Positions 28,659 through 38,423 are shown, counted from the stretch's first letter. The stretch is DNA of 64,000 nucleotides from Acidimicrobiaceae bacterium (GCA_003158855.1 PMLJ01000043.1:124001-188000); one strand, 5' to 3'. Numbers and translations: made by a program. Notes: generated by a model not told the origin, from the sequence alone.

Positions 28659-29675
28659 ATGACGCACCAGACCACTGAACAGACTGACACGCTCGAGGGC
28701 AGCGACGGTTCGCCGTTGGGAGTACTTTCCGGCACCTCGAGGTTCCTGCACTCCTGGCGTACCGCCGGGATCGCCATTCCCTTCCTCATCTTGTTCGTGA
28801 CCCTTTCCATCGCGAGCCAACCGTTCCTTCACACATCGAACCTCATCAACATCCTCGACCAACAGGCAGCGACCCTCTGCATCGCTGCCGCCGGAACGCT
28901 GGTACTTGTCGCCGGAGGAATCGACCTCTCCGTCGGGGCGACCTACGGGCTCGCCACCGTGGTGGCGGGCGAGATCGCCGCTCACCACTCGCCGGTGCTC
29001 GCCATTGGCGCGGGCATCCTGGTGGGTCTGTTCGTCGGCTTAGTGAACGGACTTATCGTCACGGTCTTCAAGATCAATGCTCTGATCACTACTCTCGCGA
29101 TGTCGTTCGTCATCGGTGGATTGGCCCTCAAGGTGTCTGGCGGGAATCTCATCGTCCTCTCGGCCAACTCCGGGTTCTTCAAGTTCGCCAATGCGCAGTT
29201 CCTCACGGTCCCCAGCGCTGTGTGGATGACGCTCGTCTTCGTCGTCATCCTCGGCCTGCTGCTCTCGGGCTCCACGTTCGGCCGCTACATGGTCGCCTCG
29301 GGGGGCAACGCCGAGGCCGCACGACTGGCCGGGGTGCGGGTGAACTTGATCCGCGTCGTGGCCTTCACCCTGAGCGGAGGCGCGGCGGGTCTGGGCGGGG
29401 TCATTGACATCTCGCGCCTGCTCAGTGCCCAGGCCGCGAGTGGCGGCAGCGCCCTCGCCTTCACGGTCCTGGCGGGTATCGTGGTCGGTGGTACCTCGAT
29501 CGCCGGTGGTGAGGGGTCGGTCTGGCGCACGGCCATCGGCGTGCTCTTCATCGCGCTCATCGGCAACGGCATTGACCTGCTCGGTGTCGACCCGCTCTAC
29601 CAGCAGATCGTCCTCGGGGTGATTCTGCTGATTGCGGTGGGCCTGGACGCATGGGCCCGCCAGCGTCGGCGCTAA
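28659..29675 (+). CDS. CUT2-type ABC transporter permease (RbsC-like)
   Basis: Multi-TM; VAGGIDLSVGATYGLATVVAGEIAA; GLVNGLIVTVFKINALITTLAMS. Confidence 0.92.
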   Translation: MTHQTTEQTDTLEGSDGSPLGVLSGTSRFLHSWRTAGIAIPFLILFVTLSIASQPFLHTSNLINILDQQAATLCIAAAGTLVLVAGGIDLSVGATYGLATVVAGEIAAHHSPVLAIGAGILVGLFVGLVNGLIVTVFKINALITTLAMSFVIGGLALKVSGGNLIVLSANSGFFKFANAQFLTVPSAVWMTLVFVVILGLLLSGSTFGRYMVASGGNAEAARLAGVRVNLIRVVAFTLSGGAAGLGGVIDISRLLSAQAASGGSALAFTVLAGIVVGGTSIAGGEGSVWRTAIGVLFIALIGNGIDLLGVDPLYQQIVLGVILLIAVGLDAWARQRRR

Positions 29676-29711
29676 AGCCTGCGATATTCGAGTTCGAAAT
29701 GAGGAGGAACA

Positions 29712-31055
29712 ATGGGAGTTCACACTTACGGAAGTAATGCCGTTGACTGGGAGAGCCGCGTCGATATGCCCCGGCTGCGCGAAGAGCGCCTCGCTAAGTT
29801 GCAGGCGGAATTAGAGCGCTCGGACCTGGGCGCACTGCTGACCTTCGATTTCCACAACATTCGCTACATGACCGGCACCCACATCGGCACGTGGGCAATG
29901 GACAAGCTCATTCGATTCGCACTGCTGCCTCGCGGTGGTAAGCCCATCGTCTGGGACTTCGGTTCCGCTGCCAAGCATCATCAGATCTACAACCCCTGGC
30001 TGAGTGGTGTGCAGGTCCTGCCCGACGGTTCACAGGTCCCTTATGAAGGTGCCCGCGCGGGCCTGTCGACGCTGCGCGGTGCGATTCCCCCTGGCGCCGA
30101 CCGGGCGGGTTCTGTCGTCGAGAAGATCAAGGAAGTCCTACATCAGTTCGGGCTCCAGAACGAGGCCGTCGGTGTCGACGTCGTGGAAATGCCCATCCTG
30201 GCCGCATTCGCGAAGGAGGGGATCAGGCTGGTCGACGGTCAACAGGTCTTCCTCGAGGCTCGTCGGCTCAAGACCACCGACGAGATCTCTCTCCTCACGC
30301 ACGCCGCGTCGATGGTCGACGCCGCCTACGAGGAACTGTATTCATTCCTGCGTCCGGGCGTGAAGGAGAACGAGTGCGTGGCGTTGGTCAACAAGACCCT
30401 GTACGACCTTGGTTCCGAGCACGTCGAGGGCGTGAATGCCATCTCCGGCGAGCGCTGTTCGCCGCACCCCCACGTCTTCAGCGACCGACTCATTCGCCCC
30501 GGCGATCCGGCGTTCTTCGACATCCTCCACAGCTTCAACGGCTACCGGACCTGCTATTACCGGACGTTCGCCGTCGGCAGCGCCTCGGTCGCCCAGCGCG
30601 ACGCGTACACCAAGTGTCGCGAGCTGATCGACACCGCCATTGCCTTGGTGAAGCCCGGCGCGACCACGGCCGACATCGTCTCGATCTGGCCCAAGGCCGA
30701 GGACTTCGGCTTCGCAAACGAAGAGGCGGCATTTGGCCTGCAGTATGGACACGGCCTCGGCCTGTCGATCTGGGAACGGCCGATCTTCAGTCGAATGATC
30801 TCCTTCGATCACCCCGAGGTGCTCGAAGAGGGGATGGTGTTCGCCCTCGAGACCTACTGGCCGGCGAAGGACGGTTGGTCGGCCGCTCGAATCGAGGAGG
30901 AGGTCGTTGTGACCGCCACTGGTTGCGAGGTGATCACGAAGTTCCCCGCCGAGGAACTCCTCGTTGCGGGCAAGAGGTACTACGCAGCCGGGGGAGCGCT
31001 CACGGACCTTCGAGAGTCGCAGTCGAACCTGAACACGCCATGGGGGACGAGGTGA
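29712..31055 (+). CDS. M24-family (creatinase/aminopeptidase P fold) protein with altered metal-ligand set
   Basis: FDFHNIRYMTGTH, GERCSPHPHVFSDRLIRPGDPAFFDILHSFNGYRTCYYRTF, YGHGLGLSIWERP, FALETYWP, RIEEEVVVT. Confidence 0.85.
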   Translation: MGVHTYGSNAVDWESRVDMPRLREERLAKLQAELERSDLGALLTFDFHNIRYMTGTHIGTWAMDKLIRFALLPRGGKPIVWDFGSAAKHHQIYNPWLSGVQVLPDGSQVPYEGARAGLSTLRGAIPPGADRAGSVVEKIKEVLHQFGLQNEAVGVDVVEMPILAAFAKEGIRLVDGQQVFLEARRLKTTDEISLLTHAASMVDAAYEELYSFLRPGVKENECVALVNKTLYDLGSEHVEGVNAISGERCSPHPHVFSDRLIRPGDPAFFDILHSFNGYRTCYYRTFAVGSASVAQRDAYTKCRELIDTAIALVKPGATTADIVSIWPKAEDFGFANEEAAFGLQYGHGLGLSIWERPIFSRMISFDHPEVLEEGMVFALETYWPAKDGWSAARIEEEVVVTATGCEVITKFPAEELLVAGKRYYAAGGALTDLRESQSNLNTPWGTR

Positions 31056-31148
31056 GTCCAAGTAGCTGCAGTCCAAGGTCTTGACGACATTCGAGGCAAG
31101 GACCTTCTCTTCCATTTCTGTAGTTCGATCGCCTCGCAAGGCCAATGC

Positions 31149-31361
31149 GTGAGCATCGATCAGCGAGTGTCGCGACTATCGAGCGCGGCCCCGGACAACG
31201 CGCTCGTCGAGTCGTTCAACACGAAGATTCTCCTCATGACTCATGACTCGAGGGGGCCTTCGGATTCCGCAACGTGGCGTCGAACGAACCTCAAGAACTG
31301 GTCGTCTTGCTTTACAAACGCGAGCCCAGCGTTCTAGTATGTTAAGCAGTTATTAACAACG
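31149..31361 (+). pseudogene. Degraded ISL3-like transposase C-terminal fragment
   Basis: PDNALVESFNTKILLMTHDS in one frame, continuing as EGAFGFRNVASNEPQELVVLLYKREPSVLVC in the -1 frame; resembles ISL3 ...ARVESTNTKIRLLTRxAFGFRS.... Confidence 0.5.
31340..31358. promoter_or_regulatory. Inverted repeat upstream of the NmrA-like gene
   Basis: TGTTAA-GCAGTTA-TTAACA. Confidence 0.4.
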
Positions 31362-31428
31362 GTCAAATTGCAGTCCATTGCCAGGCACTCGCAAGACGTT
31401 GTCCGGCCCAACCAACGAATAGGACCCC

Positions 31429-32385
31429 ATGAACCAAGCTGCTACCAAGATCATCGCCGTCACCGGCGCCACTGGAGCCCAAGGAGGCGGCCTCATTCGG
31501 GCGATCCTCGCTCATCCCGAGGGTGGCTTCAGCGCCAGGGCCATTACCCGTGACCCCGGCTCCGAGAAAGCCCAGGCACTCGCCGCTCTCGGCGTGGAAG
31601 TGGTCCAGGCAGATCTCGACGATGAGGCGAGCTTGGCCGCCGCGTTCGCCGGCGCCTACGGCGCCTTCTGCGTCACAAACTTCTGGGAGCACTTCTCGCC
31701 GGCGAAGGAAGTCGCCCAGGCCGCGAACATGGCCAGAGCGGCAAAGTCGGCCGGAGTGTCACACGTAATCTGGTCGACACTCGAAGACGTTCGCAATTGG
31801 GTTCCGTTGAGTGACGACCGAATGCCCACACTCATGGAGCACTACAAAGTCCCGCACTTTGACGCCAAGGGTGAGTCCAACCATCTCTTCACCGACGCCG
31901 GCGTGCCCACCACGTTCCTCAACACGTCCTTCTATTGGGACAACTTGATCTACTTCGGGATGGGTCCCAAGCCGGGCGAAGACGGAACCCTGGCCATCAC
32001 CTTTCCACTCGGCGACGCGAAGCTCGCCGGTATCGCCGCCGGCGACATCGGCGGTTGCGCCTATGGCATCTTCGACGCGGGCAGCGAGATGATCGGCAAG
32101 ACGGTTGGGATCGCCGGTGGGCACCTCAGTGGCGTGGAGATGGCTGCCAGCCTCAGTAAGGCACTGGGCAAGGAGGTACGCTACAACGCCGTTAGCCCGG
32201 CCGTGTACCGGGCCTTCGGGTTTCCCGGAGCCGAGGACCTTGGCAACATGTTCCAGTTCAACGCCGAGTTCTCGGACGAGTACTGCGCAGCACGTGACCT
32301 CGACGCGACTCGGAGGCTCAACCCTGATCTGCACACTTTCGACAGCTGGCTCGAGGAGAACATCACCAAGATCCCGCTCGACTAG
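31429..32385 (+). CDS. NmrA/HSCARG-family NAD(P)-binding protein
   Basis: IIAVTGATGAQGGGLIRAIL; AFCVTNFWEH; VSHVIWSTLEDV; YKVPHFDAKGESNHLFTDAGVPTTFLNTSFYWDN. Confidence 0.87.
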   Translation: MNQAATKIIAVTGATGAQGGGLIRAILAHPEGGFSARAITRDPGSEKAQALAALGVEVVQADLDDEASLAAAFAGAYGAFCVTNFWEHFSPAKEVAQAANMARAAKSAGVSHVIWSTLEDVRNWVPLSDDRMPTLMEHYKVPHFDAKGESNHLFTDAGVPTTFLNTSFYWDNLIYFGMGPKPGEDGTLAITFPLGDAKLAGIAAGDIGGCAYGIFDAGSEMIGKTVGIAGGHLSGVEMAASLSKALGKEVRYNAVSPAVYRAFGFPGAEDLGNMFQFNAEFSDEYCAARDLDATRRLNPDLHTFDSWLEENITKIPLD

Positions 32386-32559
32386 ATGTAGGTCCAAGAG
32401 ATGTTGCTGGCAAGGAGGGGTTCTTCTGGCTCGCGTTGGTGTTGCGATACACCAACCGACGAGGAGATCCCTCCTTGTTTGACGCCAAAGCGAAACTCAA
32501 CCGCGTCGGAGGATTCCGATCGTCGAGCAGGTCACCGTGATCCCTGATCGCCCGCAAAC

Positions 32560-32700
32560 GCGGTCGTCATGACGGGCGTATTTCGCCAAGCCTTTCGGAA
32601 GTGGCTCCGTCACAATCGCGACGAAGTTCTCGCGGGCCTTGAAGACCGTGGGTCGCGACCTCGACGCCGGGGGATGTCGTCGATCTCATTGACGAGATGG
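32560..32700 (+). pseudogene. IS481-like transposase N-terminal HTH fragment
   Basis: AVVMTGVFRQAFRKWLRHNRDEVLAGLEDRGSRPRR resembles the IS481 N-terminus (VSRQTVYKWLRRYRDEGLAGLEDRSSRP). Confidence 0.5.
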
Positions 32701-32922
32701 CACCCAACCTTCATGAATCTCGATGGCAAGGTCGGCTCGCCTCAAGGTTGTGGCATCGTCGCCTGGGTCGCAGCACCACTGGCACCAACAAGGTGCCCCA
32801 GTTGCGCGAACCCGACTTGGCGACATCCGCCGCATTCGGGTACGTAGTCAAGCAACGAATTCCTGATGTCCACAAAGCGTGTTTACGACAGCCCCTATCA
32901 TTCGTCGGGTGGTCCTAGGAGG

Positions 32923-33114
32923 ATGATGACGAGAGGTCTCAAGTGGGGCGTGCTGGCCGGGCTGATCGCCGGGGTGATCGCAATCATCCTTGTTGGCATT
33001 TCCGGCGTACGTGGATCTGTTGGTGGACTCGTGGCAGCGGGCGTGACGGGCGTCACCATTTGGATAGTGAGCCATCGTATTGACCAGCCTCGCGACGGTT
33101 CGCGACGCCGCTAG
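32923..33114 (+). CDS. Small membrane protein
   Basis: AGGAGG-like RBS then ATG at 32923; MMTRGLKWGVLAGLIAGVIAIILVGISGVRGSVGGLVAAGVTGVTIWIVSH, two hydrophobic segments. Confidence 0.5.
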   Translation: MMTRGLKWGVLAGLIAGVIAIILVGISGVRGSVGGLVAAGVTGVTIWIVSHRIDQPRDGSRRR

Positions 33115-33258
33115 CGCTGGCGGAGGGGTGACGTGTTCGCCGCCGATGAGTTCAGGTAGGCCGGTGCTACCATCCGAATGAAGGCGAGGTATGCGTCCTT
33201 TCAACCGCATGCGTGCTGACGATCTCCGTTCAAGTTAAAGGAAGATGAGGGGCTCCAT

Positions 33259-33603
33259 ATGCTGATGATTCTCAACAGGGCCAACGACATCAAGCCCGAG
33301 CCCCTTGACGTGGGAGAGGGGAAGTTTCATCTCGTTGATCTCGTGTCCCAGGCCCAGGGCGCCCCAGTTTCGTCAGGAGTAGCCGAGATCTGGAAGTCCG
33401 CGCCGGTCGATTTTGACTACGACAACGACTGCGCGGTGTGCTACATGATCGAGGGCGAGATAACGCTCACCGAGGGTGACGAAAAGGTCAGCTTCCTGCC
33501 CGGTGACGTCGTCTACATACCCCAGGCCGAGGGGCTCGTGGTGCTGTGGGAGACCGACTCGTACGGGAAGTTCTTCTACGTCACCTATCCCCACTGGCGC
33601 TGA
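33259..33603 (+). CDS. Cupin-domain protein (EutQ/DUF861-like)
   Basis: MIEGEITLTEGDEKVSFLPGDVVYIPQAEGLVVLWET. Confidence 0.72.
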   Translation: MLMILNRANDIKPEPLDVGEGKFHLVDLVSQAQGAPVSSGVAEIWKSAPVDFDYDNDCAVCYMIEGEITLTEGDEKVSFLPGDVVYIPQAEGLVVLWETDSYGKFFYVTYPHWR

Positions 33604-33820
33604 GTTGGTGCGGTCGGCCAAGAGCGCGCCGGCCAAGTGACACGGGATCCTGACGAGAGGATCGAATGGTGCCGCCCAAGGCCCACCTCACTGCCGTGCC
33701 CGGGTTGGTTGGGGGCTTCGTTGGCTTCGGTCTTCGCCGCAGTACATTCCCACAAGATTGCTCATCAACTTGTATATTCCTTACGAAGGACTTCATTGGA
33801 AGTTCGCACCAGGGGGAAAT

Positions 33821-35395
33821 ATGACTAACAACGAAGTTAGCGACGTGAGCGACGCCAGCCACGGCGAAGACGCGCGAATGATTGCGCTTGGTTACCGTGA
33901 AGAACTGAAGAGAGTGTTGTCATTCTTCGACAACTTCTCGGTGGCCTTCAGTTACCTGAGCCCAATGGTTGGGATCTACTCGCTGTACACGCTGGGTCTC
34001 GGCACCGGAGGACCACGCTACATCTGGACGATTCCCATCGTCGTTGCTTTCATGACTCTGGTGGCTCTGGTCTTTGGCGAACTGGCGAGCGAATACCCGC
34101 TCTCGGGCGCGCTCTACCAGTACGGCAAGTACAACGTCGGACCACGCTTCGGCTGGTACGTGGGCTGGATCTACGGGTTTGCGCTGCTGGCCACCGTCGC
34201 ATCGGTTGATTCGGGCGCAGTGCTGTACATCGTGGATCTGATCAACCTCTGGTTCAAGACCCATCTCAACCCTTCCAATCACCTCACCATCTTCGTGATT
34301 GTCGGGCTGTTCTTCATCCTCTCCGGGCTCCTGAACGGGGTGGGCGCCAAGATCATGGGTCGGGTCGCCAATCTCGGTGTCTACGTCGAAACGATCGGCA
34401 CCTTCGGCGTCTTCCTGGCCCTCGCGATTCACGGATTCCATCAGGGATTTGGCTTCCTGTTCACCAGCCAGCACGTGCAAGTCGCCTCCCAAAACGGGTT
34501 CGGCGTCAACTTGGCAGGCAACTGGTGGGTGGGAGCCGCTCTCGTCGCCGTCCTTGCCAATGCGTACATCTTCTACGGCTTCGAGTCTGCGGGTGACATC
34601 TCGGAAGAGACCATTGACGCGCACCGAGAGGTGCCCCGGGCGATGCGAAGCGCCATTCTGTACGGGGGGATCGCTTCCTTCGTCTTGGTGATGGGTCTGC
34701 TGCTCGCGACGCCGAAGGCCGGCATCGCGGGCGTGGTCTCGGGAGGCATTCCGGTGGTCCTCGGGCAGCTGCCGAGTTACATCACGGACTTCTTCCTCGT
34801 CATGGTCGTCATTGCCTTCTTCAGCTGTGGCACGGCGGTTCAGGGAGCGGGAGCGCGCGTCGCCTACGCGTTGGCTCGTGACGGCGCACTGCCCGCGAGC
34901 AACTGGGTGAAGAAGGTGTCGCCGAAGTTCAAGACGCCGGCGAACGCGGTCCTGATCGGAGTCATTGTTCCGTTCCTCTTCATGCTGCTGGTTCTGGTCA
35001 ACCCGACCAAGCCAGTCCACATCCTCTGGTTCTACTATCCGGCCAACGTCAACGCCCTGTACGCGCTGGTGTCGTTCGGGGTGTCGGGGATCTACCTCTC
35101 GTTCTTCCTCACGGTGCTTGGATCATTCATCGCCCGCCGGCGCGGCTGGAAGCCGAGCGGGTCCTTCACGCTCGGCAAGTGGGGCATGCCCGTCACGGTC
35201 ACCGGCATGACGTACTTGCTGGTGATGTTCGTCAACATCTGTTGGCCGAGCTCTCTGGCGAGCGGTCGCGCGCTCTTCAACTACGGATGGATCACGCTGC
35301 TCGTCATGGCGATCATCGTAATAGTCGGAGCACTGTACGAGGTCATCGTGCGTCCGGATCGCAAGATTGCCAAACATCGCATTGAGCAAAGTTAG
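33821..35395 (+). CDS. APC-superfamily amino acid/amine permease
   Basis: Twelve-TM-like pattern; FSYLSPMVGIYSLYTLGLGTGGPRYIWTIPIV; GFESAGDISEETIDAHREVPRAM; RBS AGGGGG before ATG 33821. Confidence 0.9.
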   Translation: MTNNEVSDVSDASHGEDARMIALGYREELKRVLSFFDNFSVAFSYLSPMVGIYSLYTLGLGTGGPRYIWTIPIVVAFMTLVALVFGELASEYPLSGALYQYGKYNVGPRFGWYVGWIYGFALLATVASVDSGAVLYIVDLINLWFKTHLNPSNHLTIFVIVGLFFILSGLLNGVGAKIMGRVANLGVYVETIGTFGVFLALAIHGFHQGFGFLFTSQHVQVASQNGFGVNLAGNWWVGAALVAVLANAYIFYGFESAGDISEETIDAHREVPRAMRSAILYGGIASFVLVMGLLLATPKAGIAGVVSGGIPVVLGQLPSYITDFFLVMVVIAFFSCGTAVQGAGARVAYALARDGALPASNWVKKVSPKFKTPANAVLIGVIVPFLFMLLVLVNPTKPVHILWFYYPANVNALYALVSFGVSGIYLSFFLTVLGSFIARRRGWKPSGSFTLGKWGMPVTVTGMTYLLVMFVNICWPSSLASGRALFNYGWITLLVMAIIVIVGALYEVIVRPDRKIAKHRIEQS

Positions 35396-35399
35396 GTGC

Positions 35400-35436
35400 A
35401 GCCGGTAGTCCGGGGCGGCGCCTCGGACTACCGGCT
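35400..35436. terminator. Convergent-gene hairpin terminator
   Basis: Perfect 13-bp stem AGCCGGTAGTCCG ... CGGACTACCGGCT right after the permease stop. Confidence 0.65.
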
Positions 35437-35502
35437 GGTAGAAGTTGGAAGGTGCCTCGTCGTGGGCTCTACGGCAAGGAACCTTCTCATTTCGAGGGTG
35501 GC

Positions 35503-36846
35503 TTACCGCGGCCCCCAAGTCGGGGCTGCCAACGAGGCATCGCGAAGATTCGATGCCAGTTCTTCGAAATCCCGGTTCACCGAAGACACCGTGACCCGCA
35601 GATGGTCCGCGCCATCGACCTTGGTCGCAAACGGACCTCCGGCGGCAACTGCCACGCCCCTGCTCGCCAGGGACAACATTGCGGCAGTCTCGTGTTCCAC
35701 GGGCAACCAAATATTCAAGCCGTCGGCTCCAATCGTGGTGACGTGAAGTCGGTTGAGTTCGGCTACGACGCTCGCGCGACGCTCGGCATAGATGCCCTTG
35801 GCGCGCGAGACTTGGGCGATGGTCTCTGGTCTCTTCAACAGATCGAGCAAGAGTGACTGCAGAAGCCGGCTGGTCCAACCCTGGCCAAGCATTCGTCGCT
35901 CGATGATTGCGTCCATGAGACCGGCCGGTCCACTCACCGCCGCCAACCGCAGATCAGGGCCATGCGATTTTGAGAAGCTTCGAATATGCACGGCGCGATC
36001 GGGAAGCCACTGACCCAAGCTGATTGGTGCCCTTAGGGAGATCGATCCCGCCGAGTCGTCCTCGATGATCCAGCCCGACCAAGGCGAGAGCACGGCCGAG
36101 AGGGCCTTCGCGCGACGCGTGCTCATGGACACGCCGGTCGGATTGTGGCTGCGGGGTTGCAGCAAGAGGGTCTTCGCTCCCGACGCCAGGGCCGCGTCGA
36201 GCTGCTCGGGAAGGATCCCCTCGTCATCAACATCGACACCGATCGTGCGTGCACCGAGGGCATCCAGGAGATCAAGAAACGGAGGGAATGTGGGGTGCTC
36301 GACAATGACGGCGTCGCCAATTCGTATCAAATGGCTGGCCACCTGGTCGATGGCGTCCATCGCGCCGTCAACGATCGTGAGTCGATCTGGCTGATAGGGC
36401 CAGTCCGCTAGCAGAACGTCCTTCAGCTCCGGCAACATCGGATCGTCCAGGTAGTTCTGTTGCCACGACGGGCGCAGGTTGCGAAGAGCCGCGCTGAGGT
36501 CCGGCAGCAGTGCCGCGTCGGGAATCCCCGACGACAGGTCCAGCCCCGTCGAACTCTCGTGTTGCAGGGCTCGTCGATAGCGGGTCGGACCGGGGTTGGC
36601 GAGACTTGAGACCGTCGTCCCTCTTCGTCCGTCCGTTCTGATGACGCCCGCTCGAAGCAGCAGGTTCCACGCAGTGCTCACCGTGCTCGGCGACATCTCG
36701 AGCGATGCGGCGACCGTTCGAATCGGCGGCAACTTGGTGTCTGGTTTCAGAAGGCCACCGCCGATCGCGCCGCTCACGGCTTCGGCGAGGGCGCGACCCG
36801 TTCGAGCCTTGAGCTGTGCTCCGATGACTTCGACTGCATTGACCAT
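35503..36846 (-). CDS. MocR-type GntR regulator with aminotransferase domain
   Basis: GntR HTH (LPPIRTVAASLEMSPSTVSTAWNLLLRAGVIRTDGRRGTTV) plus fold-type I PLP domain (SHNPTGVSMS, IIEDDSAG, SFSKSHGPDLRLA). Confidence 0.88.
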   Translation of the reverse strand: MVNAVEVIGAQLKARTGRALAEAVSGAIGGGLLKPDTKLPPIRTVAASLEMSPSTVSTAWNLLLRAGVIRTDGRRGTTVSSLANPGPTRYRRALQHESSTGLDLSSGIPDAALLPDLSAALRNLRPSWQQNYLDDPMLPELKDVLLADWPYQPDRLTIVDGAMDAIDQVASHLIRIGDAVIVEHPTFPPFLDLLDALGARTIGVDVDDEGILPEQLDAALASGAKTLLLQPRSHNPTGVSMSTRRAKALSAVLSPWSGWIIEDDSAGSISLRAPISLGQWLPDRAVHIRSFSKSHGPDLRLAAVSGPAGLMDAIIERRMLGQGWTSRLLQSLLLDLLKRPETIAQVSRAKGIYAERRASVVAELNRLHVTTIGADGLNIWLPVEHETAAMLSLASRGVAVAAGGPFATKVDGADHLRVTVSSVNRDFEELASNLRDASLAAPTWGPR

Positions 36847-36847
36847 T

Positions 36848-36881
36848 TTGTAACAATACAATAAGTGACTTGACTGGTCAA
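36848..36881. promoter_or_regulatory. Operator-like repeats between divergent mocR-like and mmsA genes
   Basis: TTGTAACAATACAA (36848-36861) and TTGAC-TG-GTCAA (36870-36881). Confidence 0.45.
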
Positions 36882-36904
36882 CTATTGGTACGTAATGTTG
36901 CGGC

Positions 36905-38395
36905 ATGACCTATCGAATCTCACACTGGATCAACGGGCAACACGTTCAAGGAATCTCTGGTTCCACATCGCCGGTATTCAATCCTGCAACCGGTGAGCAC
37001 ATCGGCGATGTTGACTTGGCCGCGGCGTCTGAAGTCAACACGTTGATTGCCAGCGCCCGAGCCGCGGCGGAGTCATGGAAGGAGAGTTCCCTCTCGCAGC
37101 GAGCGAGCGTGCTGTTCGCCTTTCGTGAACTGCTCCATCGCCGGAGCGACGACCTCGCTCAAATAGTGACGAGAGAGCACGGCAAGGTATTGAGTGATGC
37201 TGCTGGAGAGATCGCTCGGGGACTCGAGAACATCGAGTTCGCCACGTCAGTTCCCCAGCTCCTGAAGGGTGGCCACTCCGCCCAAGCCTCGCGTGGCGTG
37301 GACGTGTATTCCATTCGCCATCCGCTCGGGGTGGTAGCGGGAATCACTCCCTTCAACTTTCCCGTCATGGTTCCGCTCTGGATGTGCGGCACCGCGATCG
37401 CGTGCGGCAATGCCTTCGTCCTGAAGCCCAGCGAGAAGGACCCCTCGGCGTCCTTGTTCCTCGCCGAGTTGTGGAAGGAAGCTGGACTTCCCGACGGTAT
37501 CTTCTCGGTCCTTCAAGGTGACAAGTCCGCGGTGGACGCATTGATAGACCATAAGGACGTGGCGGCGCTCAGTTTCGTTGGTTCCACGCCGGTCGCCAAG
37601 TACATCTACGAGGCGGGCACGGCGCGAGGCAAGCGCGTCCAGGCCTTGGGCGGTGCCAAGAATCACATGCTGGTCCTGCCCGACGCCGACGTGGAGATGG
37701 CAGCGGACGCCGCGGTCTCGGCCGGCTACGGCGCCGCCGGAGAACGATGCATGGCGATCTCGGTGGTCGTCGCGGTGGGCGACATCGGTGACGCACTCGT
37801 TGAGGCGATCGCGAGCCGTCTCCCGCATCTGACCACCGGCCCGGGCATCGATCCCTCGAGCGAGATGGGCCCGCTCATCACCGAACAGCACCGTGACCGC
37901 GTAGCCGGGTACATTGACGCCGGTTCTCGCGAGGGTGCTGAAGTTGTCGTCGACGGTCGCGATGCGAAATTCCCGGACGTCGGCTTCTTCCTGGGCGCGA
38001 CACTGCTCGACAAGGTTGAGCCCGGAATGACGGTGTACCAGGATGAAATCTTCGGCCCGGTCCTCTCGGTGGTTCGACGTGAAACCTTCAACGAAGCGAT
38101 CGAGCTCGTGAATTCGAATCCCTTCGCCAACGGAACGGCGATCTTCACCCGCGACGGAGGGGCGGCGCGCAAGTTCGAGCAGGCAGTTGAGGTGGGCATG
38201 GTGGGGATCAACGTGGCCATCCCGGTTCCCGTCGCCTACTACTCCTTTGGCGGCTGGAAGGGCTCGCTCTTCGGTGACAATCACATGTACGGACCCGAAG
38301 GGGTCGCATTCTTTAGTCGAGGAAAAGTCGTGACGTCGCGCTGGCCCGATCCGGCAACCTCGACGATCGACCTCGGCTTTCCCCGCACCCGCTAG
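36905..38395 (+). CDS. mmsA: CoA-acylating methylmalonate-/malonate-semialdehyde dehydrogenase
   Basis: ALDH fold; INGQHVQGISGSTSPVFNPATG, GITPFNFPVMVPLWM, GYGAAGERCMAISVVVAVG catalytic Cys. Confidence 0.9.
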   Translation: MTYRISHWINGQHVQGISGSTSPVFNPATGEHIGDVDLAAASEVNTLIASARAAAESWKESSLSQRASVLFAFRELLHRRSDDLAQIVTREHGKVLSDAAGEIARGLENIEFATSVPQLLKGGHSAQASRGVDVYSIRHPLGVVAGITPFNFPVMVPLWMCGTAIACGNAFVLKPSEKDPSASLFLAELWKEAGLPDGIFSVLQGDKSAVDALIDHKDVAALSFVGSTPVAKYIYEAGTARGKRVQALGGAKNHMLVLPDADVEMAADAAVSAGYGAAGERCMAISVVVAVGDIGDALVEAIASRLPHLTTGPGIDPSSEMGPLITEQHRDRVAGYIDAGSREGAEVVVDGRDAKFPDVGFFLGATLLDKVEPGMTVYQDEIFGPVLSVVRRETFNEAIELVNSNPFANGTAIFTRDGGAARKFEQAVEVGMVGINVAIPVPVAYYSFGGWKGSLFGDNHMYGPEGVAFFSRGKVVTSRWPDPATSTIDLGFPRTR

Positions 38396-38423
38396 CAGTT
38401 CAAGACTTGATCGGAGAATTGAG

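Noticed and set aside
29712-31055. Assignment of the M24 protein as DMSP lyase DddP
   Set aside because: Remembered DddP active-site segment (FDTDLIGSYGICVDISRT) is not matched; the second metal Asp is absent here.
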